A DNA stretch of 64,000 bases from the NCBI RefSeq assembly GCF_002760435.1, contig NZ_AUUU01000048.1, positions 23,353 to 87,352 on the forward strand. The letters run 5' to 3'. The notes beneath the pieces were generated by a model that had not been told where the DNA came from, did not search any database, and worked only from the letters and a program-made list of their open reading frames with translations. Below, one piece after another: positions 9,184 through 16,618 of this stretch (position 1 is the first letter of the stretch; each line of letters opens with the position of its first letter). Made by a program: the position numbers and the translations under genes. Source of the DNA: Clostridium sp. LS (GTDB taxonomy: Bacteria > Bacillota > Clostridia > Clostridiales > Clostridiaceae).

Positions 9184-9787
9184 AGATAAAGGAATTCAAA
9201 TTCCATTTATGGATGACTCAAAAAGGAATTCTATAAAATCAATAATCGAATCTTTGTTATTTGCAAGTGGAGAACCTTTAAACTTGCAAGACTTGGTAAA
9301 TCATATTGAAGAAAAACCAAAACTTCTTGAAATAATTATTCAAGAAATGATGGAGGAATATGAAATTTCAAGTAGAGGAATAAAAATAATTTGTATTAAA
9401 GGAAGTTATCAGCTAGTTACTAAAGCAGAAAATTCCGATTATATTCAAAAGCTTTTGAAAAAAAATAAGAGACAATCCTTATCACAAGCTTCTATCGAAA
9501 GCCTAGCAATAATAGCTTATAAACAACCGATAACTAGAATAGATATTGATGAAATTCGGGGAGTTAAATCGGAGAGCGCTATACAAAGACTTATGGAAAA
9601 AGAACTTATAAAAGAGGTTGGAAGACTTGATGTACCAGGACGCCCAATTTTATATGGTACTACAGATGAATTTTTAAGACAATTTGAATTAAGAGATTTA
9701 AAGGACCTTCCTTCTTTGGATTTATTTGGCCAAGAAGAATTACAAGATGAAGATATAAAAGAAAAAGAATTGGAAACAGAATTGTAA
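9176..9787 (+). CDS. scpB: Segregation and condensation protein B
   Basis: Winged-helix partner that dimerises and binds ScpA in the Smc complex. The 203-aa protein contains the family blocks IIESLLFASGEPL, SLAIIAYKQPITR and IRGV-SESAIQRL, then GRPILYGTT. The start ATG 9176 has AGAGGAG 9 nt upstream; an in-frame ATG at 9158 lacks an SD. A terminator follows. Confidence 0.95.
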   Translation: MHKDKGIQIPFMDDSKRNSIKSIIESLLFASGEPLNLQDLVNHIEEKPKLLEIIIQEMMEEYEISSRGIKIICIKGSYQLVTKAENSDYIQKLLKKNKRQSLSQASIESLAIIAYKQPITRIDIDEIRGVKSESAIQRLMEKELIKEVGRLDVPGRPILYGTTDEFLRQFELRDLKDLPSLDLFGQEELQDEDIKEKELETEL

Positions 9788-9809
9788 TATGTAAAATTTA
9801 TAATTAATT

Positions 9810-9862
9810 AAAAGAGAAATAGTTTATTTAGATAAAATCAGGTAAACTATTTCTCTTTTATT
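9810..9862 (+). terminator. Strong terminator of scpAB
   Basis: A 17-bp perfect stem AAAAGAGAAATAGTTTA / TAAACTATTTCTCTTTT with a 16-nt loop. It is symmetric (A-run and T-run), so it can also end the convergent ytfJ transcript. Confidence 0.88.
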
Positions 9863-9879
9863 CTAAGAGTTAGAGTAAA

Positions 9880-10401
9880 TTACATAATATCTTCGTGATT
9901 ATTTAAGATTTCCTCATTATTGTTCTCAGAATTTGTAGTCGCATCAACAGTTGTAGCACAAGTAGTTTGAGTAGTAGTAGTGTTAGCATTATTATCGCTT
10001 GAATTATTTTTATTTTTAGTACACATATCTTTTATAAGACCTTTTACCATATCAAATACTTGTGGAACGGTATCTACGATTCTATCATAAGTATTATCTT
10101 GATTTATTGGCAGCATTCTAACACCATCTGATTTAACAACTAAAAATGAAACTGGTTTTACAGAAACACCTGCTCCTGAACCGCCTCCAAAAGGAAAAAC
10201 TGTACTGCTAATATCTGTATTTTCATATTGATACTCGCTTCCGCCTGAAACAAAACCGAAACTTAATTTAGAAACGGGAACTATGTAGGTTCCGTCTTTC
10301 GTCTCAATTGCTTCACCTATAACTTTGTTTACATCAATCATATCTTTAAGATTTTCCATTGTACTTGCCATTAAGTTTTCAACATGTTTTTCACTTGACA
10401 T
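9880..10401 (-). CDS. ytfJ: GerW/YtfJ family sporulation protein
   Basis: The 173-aa protein has the YtfJ core: VIGEAIETKDGT-IVPVSKLSFGF, then FPFGGGSGAGVSVKPVSFLVV and a C-terminal VFDMVKGLI helix. The last ~45 residues are a low-complexity Asn/Thr/Ser tail (NNSSDNNANTTTTQ). In Bacillus, YtfJ (GerW) is a forespore protein needed for spore germination by some germinants. It is downstream of the DUF2953 gene on the same strand (18 nt gap), the usual clostridial arrangement next to scpAB and a dacB-like gene. The start has an AGGGGG SD. Confidence 0.9.
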   Translation of the reverse strand: MSSEKHVENLMASTMENLKDMIDVNKVIGEAIETKDGTYIVPVSKLSFGFVSGGSEYQYENTDISSTVFPFGGGSGAGVSVKPVSFLVVKSDGVRMLPINQDNTYDRIVDTVPQVFDMVKGLIKDMCTKNKNNSSDNNANTTTTQTTCATTVDATTNSENNNEEILNNHEDIM

Positions 10402-10419
10402 AATTTATCCCCCTAATGC

Positions 10420-10977
10420 TTAGGGGTCACCTCCTCTGCTTTTTATTAATTTGAAAAAGATTATTGTTATATATATAATGTTTGCAAATGATAAGAAAAT
10501 TATACTTGTAGTTTCAATTTTTAGTAAAAATATATCTTCAAAAATAGGATTTATATTAAACTTAAATTTATTTATTTTAAAATACCTTTTTAACAGTGTA
10601 TATATTATTGGGGGAAATTGTGTTAATATGCCGTAAAATAACGCAGTTCTAGCAGCATCACTTAACGAGTAATCTAGGGATAATCTTAATTTCAAAAGAG
10701 GTTTGAATTTTAAATTTAAATTATATAAATTATTCATCAAAGTTTTAGTATTAATATTTCTATAAAACCGTGACAAAAATTTGCGTTCCTTTTTTATTAT
10801 GGGTTTCTTATTTATTGCGTCATATCGAATTCTATTAGCACGCTTTTTTTTTGAAACTAAAGTTATTTTGTATAATTTTATATAATAATCTTTAGTAGAA
10901 TAGTAAATACTAATTTTGATAGGAAGAGGTATAATAAGTATTAATAAAATCCAAAAAATAAAAATAAATAATTTCAT
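10420..10977 (-). CDS. DUF2953 domain protein (sporulation-locus membrane protein)
   Basis: The 185-aa protein starts with a membrane segment (MKLFIFIFWILLILIIPLPI). A basic region (KKKRANRIR) and a region containing SLSDAARTALFYGILTQFPPIIYTLL follow, the pattern of DUF2953 proteins found next to ytfJ. A second hydrophobic segment lies near the C-terminus (IIFLSFANIIYITIIFF). SD GGAGG is 7 nt upstream. Role unknown; the context suggests spore formation. Confidence 0.75.
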   Translation of the reverse strand: MKLFIFIFWILLILIIPLPIKISIYYSTKDYYIKLYKITLVSKKKRANRIRYDAINKKPIIKKERKFLSRFYRNINTKTLMNNLYNLNLKFKPLLKLRLSLDYSLSDAARTALFYGILTQFPPIIYTLLKRYFKINKFKFNINPIFEDIFLLKIETTSIIFLSFANIIYITIIFFKLIKSRGGDP

Positions 10978-11118
10978 AAAATTCCTCCAAAGTATATATA
11001 CTTCATAATTATTGACAATTATTAAAAAACTAAACCTAAAATTATGTTAAAACTAGGTTTAAAAAATTATTTTAAAGGTAAACTAGAACCAAATAGTAAG
11101 TTTAGAAGGTGATTAATT

Positions 11119-11973
11119 ATGAGGAAGGGTATTAAAAATATATCATTATTATTACTAAGCCTTATTTTAACTCAAGTAATGAGTTTTGGTGTTAATGCTA
11201 AAAATAAAACAGATTTAAATTTTAGGGTAAATGCAAGATGCGCAATTGCTTTAGATAAGGAAAGTGGAACAATTCTATATGAACAAAATGCATATGAGAT
11301 AGTTCCAATGGCAAGCACAACAAAAATACTTACTTCTCTTATTGCTATTGAACAAGGGAACTTAGATAAAAAAGTAACTATAAGTAAGAAAGCAGTAAGC
11401 ATTAGAGGGTCTAGAGTTGGATATAAAGAAAATGAAGAAATATCCATGAAAGAATTAATTTTTGGATTAATGTTTAAGTCAGGAAATGATGCAGCTATAG
11501 CTATAGCTGAAGAATTAGGAGGATCCATCGAAGGATTTGCTGATATTATGAATCATTATGCTAGAGGAATTGGAATTTTGGATTCTCATTTTGAGTCTCC
11601 CCATGGACTAGACAGCAGTAATCATTATTCTTCTGCCTATGATTTAGCTATACTCACAGCAAAGGGCATGGACTATGATTTATTTAGAGAAATTGTTGGA
11701 AGTAAAGAAATACTTAAGGAAAAATATAATTTTACAAGAGATTATACAAATATAAATAAAATATTATGGAAAATCCCTGGAGCAAATGGTGTTAAAACCG
11801 GATATACAGGTCAGGCAGGAAAATGCTTGGTTTCATCCATTAATAATAATGGTAAAGATATCATTATTGTTGTATTAAATTGTCCAGATAGATGGAATGT
11901 AACAGATAAGATTTATAATCATGTAATTGAAAAAGTTGCTTTCGGAAGTCACACTGTTAAAGAATTAGTATAA
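11119..11973 (+). CDS. D-alanyl-D-alanine carboxypeptidase (DacB-like, short)
   Basis: A second penicillin-binding D,D-carboxypeptidase, 284 aa, with a signal peptide (about 1-27, ending GVNA) and motifs STTK (66-69, Ser66), SGN (121-123) and KTG (226-228). It lacks the C-terminal beta domain of the longer enzyme at 6997-8187. In clostridia a similar gene lies next to ytfJ and spmAB and acts in spore cortex maturation. Start ATG follows AGAAGGTGAT. Confidence 0.88.
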   Translation: MRKGIKNISLLLLSLILTQVMSFGVNAKNKTDLNFRVNARCAIALDKESGTILYEQNAYEIVPMASTTKILTSLIAIEQGNLDKKVTISKKAVSIRGSRVGYKENEEISMKELIFGLMFKSGNDAAIAIAEELGGSIEGFADIMNHYARGIGILDSHFESPHGLDSSNHYSSAYDLAILTAKGMDYDLFREIVGSKEILKEKYNFTRDYTNINKILWKIPGANGVKTGYTGQAGKCLVSSINNNGKDIIIVVLNCPDRWNVTDKIYNHVIEKVAFGSHTVKELV

Positions 11974-11986
11974 TATCAAAATGCCT

Positions 11987-12029
11987 AGGTGTTTAAGAAT
12001 GGTAGATAATCATTTTTAAACACCTTATT
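11987..12029 (+). terminator. Terminator of the short carboxypeptidase gene
   Basis: AGGTGTTTAAGAATG (11987-12001) pairs with CATTTTTAAACACCT (12011-12025), one mismatch, followed by TATTT. It also faces the convergent interrupted gene. Confidence 0.75.
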
Positions 12030-12047
12030 TAGATATTAATTATAAAA

Positions 12048-12596
12048 TTAACATAATTTTTGGTTAAACACATTATCTAAATTAACTTTTTGTATTCTAT
12101 TTTTTATTTCGCTAACATCTATAGTATATAGGTTTAATTCTTTCATTCGTTCAAAATAAACTGAACCAGCAAAGGTGTATCGATCTTTTCTTCCTTCTCT
12201 TGTTCTGGCCTTCTCATTTGCATAAGTTATTATATCACCAATTGTAATGGAAGATGGTAATATTAAAAGATGCATTCCCATCCCTAATCTTACCGCGTTG
12301 TGTCCAGCTAAAGTACCAGTACATATAGCTTCAGTGTGTCCAACAAATAAGCCGCTTTTTTCACCAGCGCAAAATAAATTATCAACTCCCGATACCTTTA
12401 AATCATTAGTTCTTGGCGCTACAGATAAATATCTAATTGAATTACCTTTGCTGCCTGCATAAGGATCAACATATTTAGCATTTTCCAAGCCTTTAATTTT
12501 TCTTAATTTATGCAATGGATAATATGTTGTCATTAACTTGGCATGTGCTAGGTGGACAAAAGGACAAGCTATCTTTTCCAAAGTCAACCATTTCAT
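12048..12596 (-). pseudogene. 3' remnant of a GidA-related FAD-dependent oxidoreductase, split by the prophage
   Basis: The 182 codons encode only the C-terminal part of a GidA-family (PF01134-type) FAD protein. Visible features are YPLHKLRKIKGLENA, IRYLSVAPRTNDL, NLFCAGEKSGLFVGHTEAICTGTLAG (FAD/nucleotide-binding part) and YTFAGSVYFERMKEL. Full-length relatives are about 430-460 aa, so 250 or more residues are missing. They should lie to the right of the prophage, outside the window. The ATG at 12596 has no SD and sits 3 nt after the recombinase stop, in the same frame. Translation, if any, would need reinitiation. Function of the intact protein is not established. Confidence 0.8.
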
Positions 12597-12620
12597 AGTC
12601 TATTTTTTTTTAGAATTAGC
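12560..12620. other. Prophage attachment junction (attL/attR, one of two)
   Basis: Host coding sequence of the interrupted oxidoreductase gives way to phage sequence between about 12590 and 12605, next to the 3' end of the serine recombinase gene. Large serine integrases cross over at a short 2-bp core flanked by imperfect dyads. The exact core cannot be fixed without the other junction, which lies outside the window. Confidence 0.65.
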
Positions 12621-14234
12621 TCCAATGAATGATATATCAACTAGATCTGTATTTGAATCATAAGTAATACTATCAATAAAAATATCTATAAGCTGCTTTT
12701 GTTCCTCTCTTGGAAGATCTCTTATGTTTTCACATTTATTTAACATGCTACTAATAAAATCTAAATTTATATTATCTTCTTTAATAGCTTCGATATTATT
12801 ATTAATTTCTAATAATTCACTTTCTAGAGCTCTATTTTTTGATTTTAGTGATTTGATTTTTTCTTTTAATAAATCTCTCATATCCGAATCAACTTCATCA
12901 GATAATTCATCCATTAAATTATCAATTCTCTTTTCATTTGCCTTAATTTCTTTTTCTAAGGATAACTTTTTAGATTCTGAATTAGTTGATTTTAAATTTT
13001 GTTTATTTTTACTTTTCAATTCATCCAAGAATGTTTGCTTATTATTTGCGATATTCTCCAATTCGATTAATACGCCTTCTTCGACTTCACGAGCTTTTAA
13101 ATTTTTAGCATTGCATACTTCACCTTTAGATCTTTTTTTCATGCTACAGATATAGTAATAAAATTGCTCACCAGTTTTTTTTGAAGCAGTACCATGAGAA
13201 ACCCTCATATTATTTTTACACAAAGCACATTTTAGCTTTCCGGTTAAGAGAGCATTATTTGTTTTCCCAAGGCGAGGAAATGTATCTTTATTTTTATTAA
13301 ATTGCTCTTGAACTTTAATCCACGTTTCAGCATCAATTACACCTTCAACATTGCTAATAGCAGCAACCCATTCAGACTTATCCTTCATTCTCTTTGTAGG
13401 CTTCCCTTTAATAGTGACACTTTCAGTTTTATTATAACTTAGTAAACTATGCACTCCATCAGCTGTCCCATAAACATTCCAACCATCACTTTTCATAAAT
13501 TCTAAAACTTCAGGAGTTGCTTTAACATAAACAGGGTTTTGAAGAATAACTTTAAGTGAAGTTTTTTCTAATAGTATCCCAGCATTAGATTTTATATTAT
13601 GCTGAGTAAACCAAATTTCCGTTTTATGAAGAGATCCTTCCCTTAAATAAGTATCGTAAATTAATTGTACTAATTTTAATTCTTCATCATTTTTAACTAA
13701 TCTAACTAATTTTCTTTCTTGACCTTCATCATCAGTGTAAGTAGAAGTTTCGCTATCATAACCTAAAGGTGTTCGTCCTCCGCTCCACATGCCTTTCTTG
13801 GCCATCTGTAACATATTATCTCTTATACGTTCTGCAATAGTTTCACGTTCTAACTGTGCAAATACACTAGCGATGTAAAGCATAGCTCTTCCCATAGGGC
13901 TAGTTGTATCAAATTGTTCTCTAATGCTAACAAAGTCACAGTTATTTGTTTGAAGCATATCTAAAGTAGATGAAAAATCACTAACGTTTCTACTTATTCT
14001 ATCCAATCTATAGCATATTAAAATATTATATTTTTTTATACAATTCATTAATTCTTTAAATTTAGGCCTATTGATATTCCCACCACTAAAACCTTCATCC
14101 TCATATATATCAAACTCTAATTTTTCATCTTTGAACTTATTTATAGCATAATCTTTACACATCTGTATTTGATTATCTATACTATCGCTATCTTTTACTA
14201 TTACAGATTTTCTAGCGTAAATTGCTATTCGCAT
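12600..14234 (-). CDS. Large serine recombinase (phage integrase)
   Basis: Site-specific recombinase for integration and excision. The 544-aa protein has a resolvase domain (1-145) with the nucleophile Ser10 in YARKS, conserved Arg8, YRLDRISRN (75-83) and AQLERETIAERI (126-137). A recombinase domain follows (about 150-320). A zinc ribbon has Cys336, Cys339, Cys363 and Cys374. A Lys/Glu-rich coiled coil spans about 380-480, as in integrases of the phiC31/TP901-1/Bxb1 type. SD GAGGAGAA precedes ATG 14234. It overlaps the upstream ribbon-helix-helix gene by 10 nt, so the two are co-translated. It lies at the attachment junction. Confidence 0.95.
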   Translation of the reverse strand: MRIAIYARKSVIVKDSDSIDNQIQMCKDYAINKFKDEKLEFDIYEDEGFSGGNINRPKFKELMNCIKKYNILICYRLDRISRNVSDFSSTLDMLQTNNCDFVSIREQFDTTSPMGRAMLYIASVFAQLERETIAERIRDNMLQMAKKGMWSGGRTPLGYDSETSTYTDDEGQERKLVRLVKNDEELKLVQLIYDTYLREGSLHKTEIWFTQHNIKSNAGILLEKTSLKVILQNPVYVKATPEVLEFMKSDGWNVYGTADGVHSLLSYNKTESVTIKGKPTKRMKDKSEWVAAISNVEGVIDAETWIKVQEQFNKNKDTFPRLGKTNNALLTGKLKCALCKNNMRVSHGTASKKTGEQFYYYICSMKKRSKGEVCNAKNLKAREVEEGVLIELENIANNKQTFLDELKSKNKQNLKSTNSESKKLSLEKEIKANEKRIDNLMDELSDEVDSDMRDLLKEKIKSLKSKNRALESELLEINNNIEAIKEDNINLDFISSMLNKCENIRDLPREEQKQLIDIFIDSITYDSNTDLVDISFIGANSKKK

Positions 14235-14389
14235 TTATTATTCTCCTCAGTTGCATATTTTTTTAAAATTGTCACTATTAGATTATTAAAACTTCTATTT
14301 TGTTCCTTAGCTATTTGTTCAAGTTCAATCTTCAAATCTTTTTCTAATGTTATTAAAGTTCTTGTATTTTTGTCTGATATTTTACCCAT
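14225..14389 (-). CDS. Ribbon-helix-helix (Arc/CopG-like) DNA-binding protein
   Basis: The 54-aa protein begins with a short strand (RTLITLEKDLKIELEQIAKE) followed by NRSFNNLIVTILKKYA, the strand-helix-helix pattern of Arc/MetJ-type regulators. GAGGTGATTTT before ATG 14389 is the SD; the in-frame GTG/ATG further upstream is not supported. It is the first gene of a two-gene unit with the integrase. It could act as autorepressor of the integrase operon or as a recombination directionality factor; both are inference. Confidence 0.8.
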   Translation of the reverse strand: MGKISDKNTRTLITLEKDLKIELEQIAKEQNRSFNNLIVTILKKYATEENNKCE

Positions 14390-14406
14390 AAAATCACCTC
14401 GTTTAA

Positions 14407-14457
14407 AGTATATCAATGTTTAAAAGACTTTACAAGCTGATAACAACTTGATATAAT
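14407..14457. promoter_or_regulatory. Overlapping divergent promoters sharing one -35 region
   Basis: Rightward: TTTACA (14429-14434), 17 nt, TATAAT (14452-14457), for the HNH gene. Leftward: TTGTAA (complement of 14430-14435), 17 nt, TATACT (complement of 14407-14412), for the RHH-integrase pair. The two -35 hexamers overlap by 5 bp, so polymerase should not be able to occupy both at once. Confidence 0.7.
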
Positions 14458-14476
14458 ATAATTAAGAGGTGATTTC

Positions 14477-15031
14477 ATGGAAAAATGGAAAGACATACCT
14501 GGTTATTCTGGGTATTATCAAGTATCTAACCTAGGAAGAGTTAAATCTTGTAAAAGAATCATAATAGATTCATTAGGCAGAAAACACACATATAGAGAAC
14601 GAATATTAAAACCCACTCCAGATGAAGAAGGATATTTAGGTGTAACTTTGTCAATTAACGGTAAATCTTCGTATTCTAGAGTACATAGGTTAGTCGCAGA
14701 AATATTTGTACAGAATGCGAATAACTTTTCCCAAATAAACCATATTGATGAAAATAGATCAAACAATAAATCTAATAATTTAGAGTGGTGCAATTCTAAA
14801 TATAACCTTAATTATGGTAATAGAAGTAAAAATAACTCTAATGCTCGAAAAAATCATCCTAATCTTTCAAAACCAGTATACCAATATAATAAAGATTTAA
14901 AATTAATTAAAGAATGGCCATCTCTTTGTGAATGCGGAAGAAATGGATTCACTAGAACATTAATATCAAAAGTATGCTCGGGAAAAAATAAATCTCATAA
15001 AGGCTTTATTTGGTCACATAAAAAACTTTAA
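14477..15031 (+). CDS. Free-standing NUMOD4/HNH homing-type endonuclease
   Basis: The 184-aa protein opens with a NUMOD4 motif (WKDIPGYSGYYQVSNLGRVKS, residues 4-24). The HNH core follows (VHRLVAEIF, then NHIDENRSNNKSNNLEWC, about 72-108). The C-terminal part has a NUMOD1-like DNA-binding repeat (VYQYNKDLKLIKEWPSL, about 137-153). Such enzymes nick or cut phage DNA and spread their own gene. No intron or intein surrounds it; it is a solitary gene between its own promoter and terminator, which fits an inserted selfish gene. Confidence 0.9.
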   Translation: MEKWKDIPGYSGYYQVSNLGRVKSCKRIIIDSLGRKHTYRERILKPTPDEEGYLGVTLSINGKSSYSRVHRLVAEIFVQNANNFSQINHIDENRSNNKSNNLEWCNSKYNLNYGNRSKNNSNARKNHPNLSKPVYQYNKDLKLIKEWPSLCECGRNGFTRTLISKVCSGKNKSHKGFIWSHKKL

Positions 15032-15037
15032 TGTTTG

Positions 15038-15070
15038 AGAATACCTTGTAATTATGAGGTATTCTTTTTT
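15038..15070 (+). terminator. Terminator of the HNH gene
   Basis: AGAATACCT pairs with AGGTATTCT around a 10-nt loop, followed by TTTTT. It directly adjoins the convergent XRE gene. Confidence 0.85.
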
Positions 15071-15344
15071 ATATATTGCAATTTTCATTTACATTCAACT
15101 CACATTCACATTTTATATAATTATTATCTTTACACTCTATTTTTATTATACACGGCAAAAGTAATCGAGGGCAAATTTCTAACGCATCAGCAAATCTGTA
15201 TAACATTCTAATAGTAGGAGATTCAATACCGTTTTCTATTTTAGAGATATATCCTTGAGTAAGGTCCATTTTTTTAGCCAGATTTCTTTGGGATATTTTT
15301 CTCATTTTTCTATAGTATCTTAATTCAATTATATGGTTTTCCAT
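15069..15344 (-). CDS. XRE-family HTH regulator with Cys-rich tail (91 aa)
   Basis: An HTH_3 domain covers about residues 5-60 (LRYYRKMRKISQRNLAKKM...GYISKIENG). The tail LPCIIKIECKDNNYIKCECELNVNENCNI has five Cys within 28 residues (PCI, IEC, KCEC, ENC), unusual for a repressor and perhaps metal- or redox-responsive (inference). SD AAGGAGTAAC. It reads leftwards, away from the switch regions. Confidence 0.85.
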   Translation of the reverse strand: MENHIIELRYYRKMRKISQRNLAKKMDLTQGYISKIENGIESPTIRMLYRFADALEICPRLLLPCIIKIECKDNNYIKCECELNVNENCNI

Positions 15345-15585
15345 CTTTTGTTACTCCTTGTCAAGAAGCTACCAATTAAAATATACACTATTGGAATATA
15401 TAGTTTAATGAATTATTGTTGGGATATATGGAACATTATTTAGATTATTGTATTATTTAGTAAAACGAAACTTGTCCAAATGTCGAAAGTATTCCAGGAT
15501 GGAATTCAAGTTTGGGTTTATAATAGTTTTGCAAGGATAATCCTTACACTATAGTAAATTATCGAAAAATTTATTGACTATTATC

Positions 15586-15599
15586 AGAACACACGTTCG
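15586..15599. promoter_or_regulatory. LexA/DinR-type SOS box
   Basis: GAAC-ACAC-GTTC (15587-15598) with A/G flanks matches the Gram-positive LexA consensus CGAACRNRYGTTCG at all core positions. It lies 10 bp upstream of the -35 box of the promoter that drives the 15664 small gene and just after a TTGACT (15574-15579). LexA-dependent expression of this prophage gene is inferred. Confidence 0.65.
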
Positions 15600-15608
15600 G
15601 TAAAACTA

Positions 15609-15637
15609 TTGAATATATGAAAAATTTGGTGTAGAAT
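15609..15637 (+). promoter_or_regulatory. Promoter of the small gene at 15664
   Basis: TTGAAT (15609-15614), exactly 17 nt, TAGAAT (15632-15637). The predicted start is near 15644, 20 nt before the ATG. Confidence 0.55.
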
Positions 15638-15663
15638 TATATTAAAGTTGAGGGGGAATTAAA

Positions 15664-15786
15664 ATGGAAGAGGTTAAATTATTAGAAGAAAAGTTAAAAG
15701 AGAATTTTAATGATTGTGAGATTGTAGAATTAATGAAAAGTATTTCGGAAATAAAAAATAGATTTATTCTTAATAAAGAAAAATAG
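15664..15786 (+). CDS. Small acidic/basic helical protein (40 aa), SOS-linked
   Basis: The ORF has a strong SD (GAGGGGG, 7 nt spacing) and its own promoter under a LexA box. The product MEEVKLLEEKLKENFNDCEI continues as VELMKSISEIKNRFI. It looks like two short amphipathic helices. It distantly recalls the Spo0E helical hairpin but lacks the SQ-LD signature. As an SOS-induced gene beside the repressor it could be an antirepressor-type peptide; this is inference. Confidence 0.5.
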   Translation: MEEVKLLEEKLKENFNDCEIVELMKSISEIKNRFILNKEK

Positions 15787-15798
15787 ACAAGGTGAATA

Positions 15799-16164
15799 TT
15801 ATCCATCTTGTCTATTTTTCTTTTGAGCTAGTGTAATTTTAGCAGCTAAAACTAAATCTGGAATATCATCTTTTGTTAATGTATATCCATCTTTTAATAA
15901 TTCATCTATCATTTGAAAAGCTAATTCTTTAGCTGGTTCAATTTCAACTGTAATATTTTTATCGTTTGTTCTGCATAAGAGATAGTCGGTAGTAACATTA
16001 AAATATGATGCAATTTTCGATATCATTTCTTTATCAGGACTTCTCTTATTGTTTTCCCAATTAGAAACAGTACCTTTATGCACGTTAAGTATTTTAGCAA
16101 ATTCTTTTTGTTCTAATTTAATTTCATTTCTTAAATCTCTAAGTCTATCGCCTAACGTATTCAT
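15799..16164 (-). CDS. Phage repressor, XRE family (CI-like, 121 aa)
   Basis: An HTH_3 domain occupies about 5-62 (LGDRLRDLRNEIKLEQKEFAKIL...GTVSNWENNKRSPD). A short C-terminal region follows, without a LexA-type peptidase domain. It is therefore not a self-cleaving repressor, consistent with induction through another route. SD GGAGGTGT. It is divergent from a Cro-like gene with operator-like inverted repeats between them, the classic lysogeny switch layout. Confidence 0.85.
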   Translation of the reverse strand: MNTLGDRLRDLRNEIKLEQKEFAKILNVHKGTVSNWENNKRSPDKEMISKIASYFNVTTDYLLCRTNDKNITVEIEPAKELAFQMIDELLKDGYTLTKDDIPDLVLAAKITLAQKKNRQDG

Positions 16165-16220
16165 TATGACACCTCCTATACTAAAATTATAATATATAAT
16201 CTTTTCAAAAACCTTTTAAA

Positions 16221-16303
16221 CGTCAAAATGTAGATTATTTTTATATAAAATCTAAAAAAATCTTGAAAAAGTTATTGACAATCTACAAAATGACGACTAA
16301 TAT
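16221..16303. promoter_or_regulatory. Switch 1 operators and early promoter
   Basis: CGTCAAAATGTAGATT (16221-16236) and AATCTACAAAATGACG (16280-16295) form inverted copies, 13 of 16 identical after reverse complementation. The right copy lies inside the 17-nt spacer of a strong rightward promoter TTGACA (16275-16280) / TAATAT (16298-16303), so a bound repressor would block it. A further related half-site AACGACAACT lies at about 16324 and again near 16549. Confidence 0.65.
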
Positions 16304-16348
16304 ATAAATATACCAATCAACAAAACGACAACTGAAGGGAGGGGAAAT

Positions 16349-16570
16349 ATGAATAAGGTATTGAGATCTCTTAGAGCAAAACATGGAGATACACAACGAG
16401 ATTTAGCTGAATTTTTAGGAATTACAGTAAATACCTTAAGTTTTAAGGAAAATGGTAAGTATAAGTTTACATTAGAAGAAGCTTACAAAATATCACAAAG
16501 ATACAGCACACCGTTGGAAGAAATTTTTTTTAAAGATTTGGACGTCATAACGACAACTAAAGTTGTTTAA
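16349..16570 (+). CDS. Cro-like XRE transcriptional regulator (73 aa)
   Basis: HTH domain about 4-58 (LRSLRAKHGDTQRDLAEFLGI...NTLSFKENGKYKFTLEEAY). First gene of the rightward early transcript. SD GGGAGGGG. The end of the gene contains GTCATAACGACAAC, similar to the operator half-sites upstream, so it could carry an intragenic operator. Confidence 0.82.
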   Translation: MNKVLRSLRAKHGDTQRDLAEFLGITVNTLSFKENGKYKFTLEEAYKISQRYSTPLEEIFFKDLDVITTTKVV

Positions 16571-16618
16571 TTTAGTTTGTCCAGTAAATCAAAAATTATT
16601 AAGGAAGGAGAGGAAGAG

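Larger units (their letters stand above)
15345..15663. promoter_or_regulatory. Regulatory intergenic region with direct repeats, dyads and an SOS box
   Basis: No gene of usual size. It contains the direct repeat TTGGRATATATRG at 15391-15403 and 15419-15431 (28 bp apart, candidate operators for the leftward XRE gene). There is a stem-loop AAACTTG (15468-15474) / CAAGTTT (15507-15513) with inner ATTCC/GGAAT, a 13-bp palindrome AAGGATAATCCTT (15533-15545), and the LexA-type box listed separately. Confidence 0.5.

Noticed and set aside
12048..12596. TrmFO or MnmG as the name of the interrupted gene
   Set aside because: The C-terminal blocks do not match the ends of TrmFO or MnmG that I know; only a GidA-related FAD family can be supported.
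12600..14234. IS607-type or skin-like small serine recombinase
   Set aside because: Length (544 aa), zinc ribbon and coiled coil identify a large phage-type serine integrase; the downstream late genes prove a phage.
14477..15031. Group I intron or IscB-like HEARO system around the HNH gene
   Set aside because: The protein is NUMOD4/HNH, not RuvC-containing, and no intron core or split gene surrounds it. It has its own promoter and terminator.
15664..15786. Calling the 40-aa SOS-linked protein a Spo0E member
   Set aside because: Helix pattern is similar, but the SQxLD signature is missing (SISEI instead).
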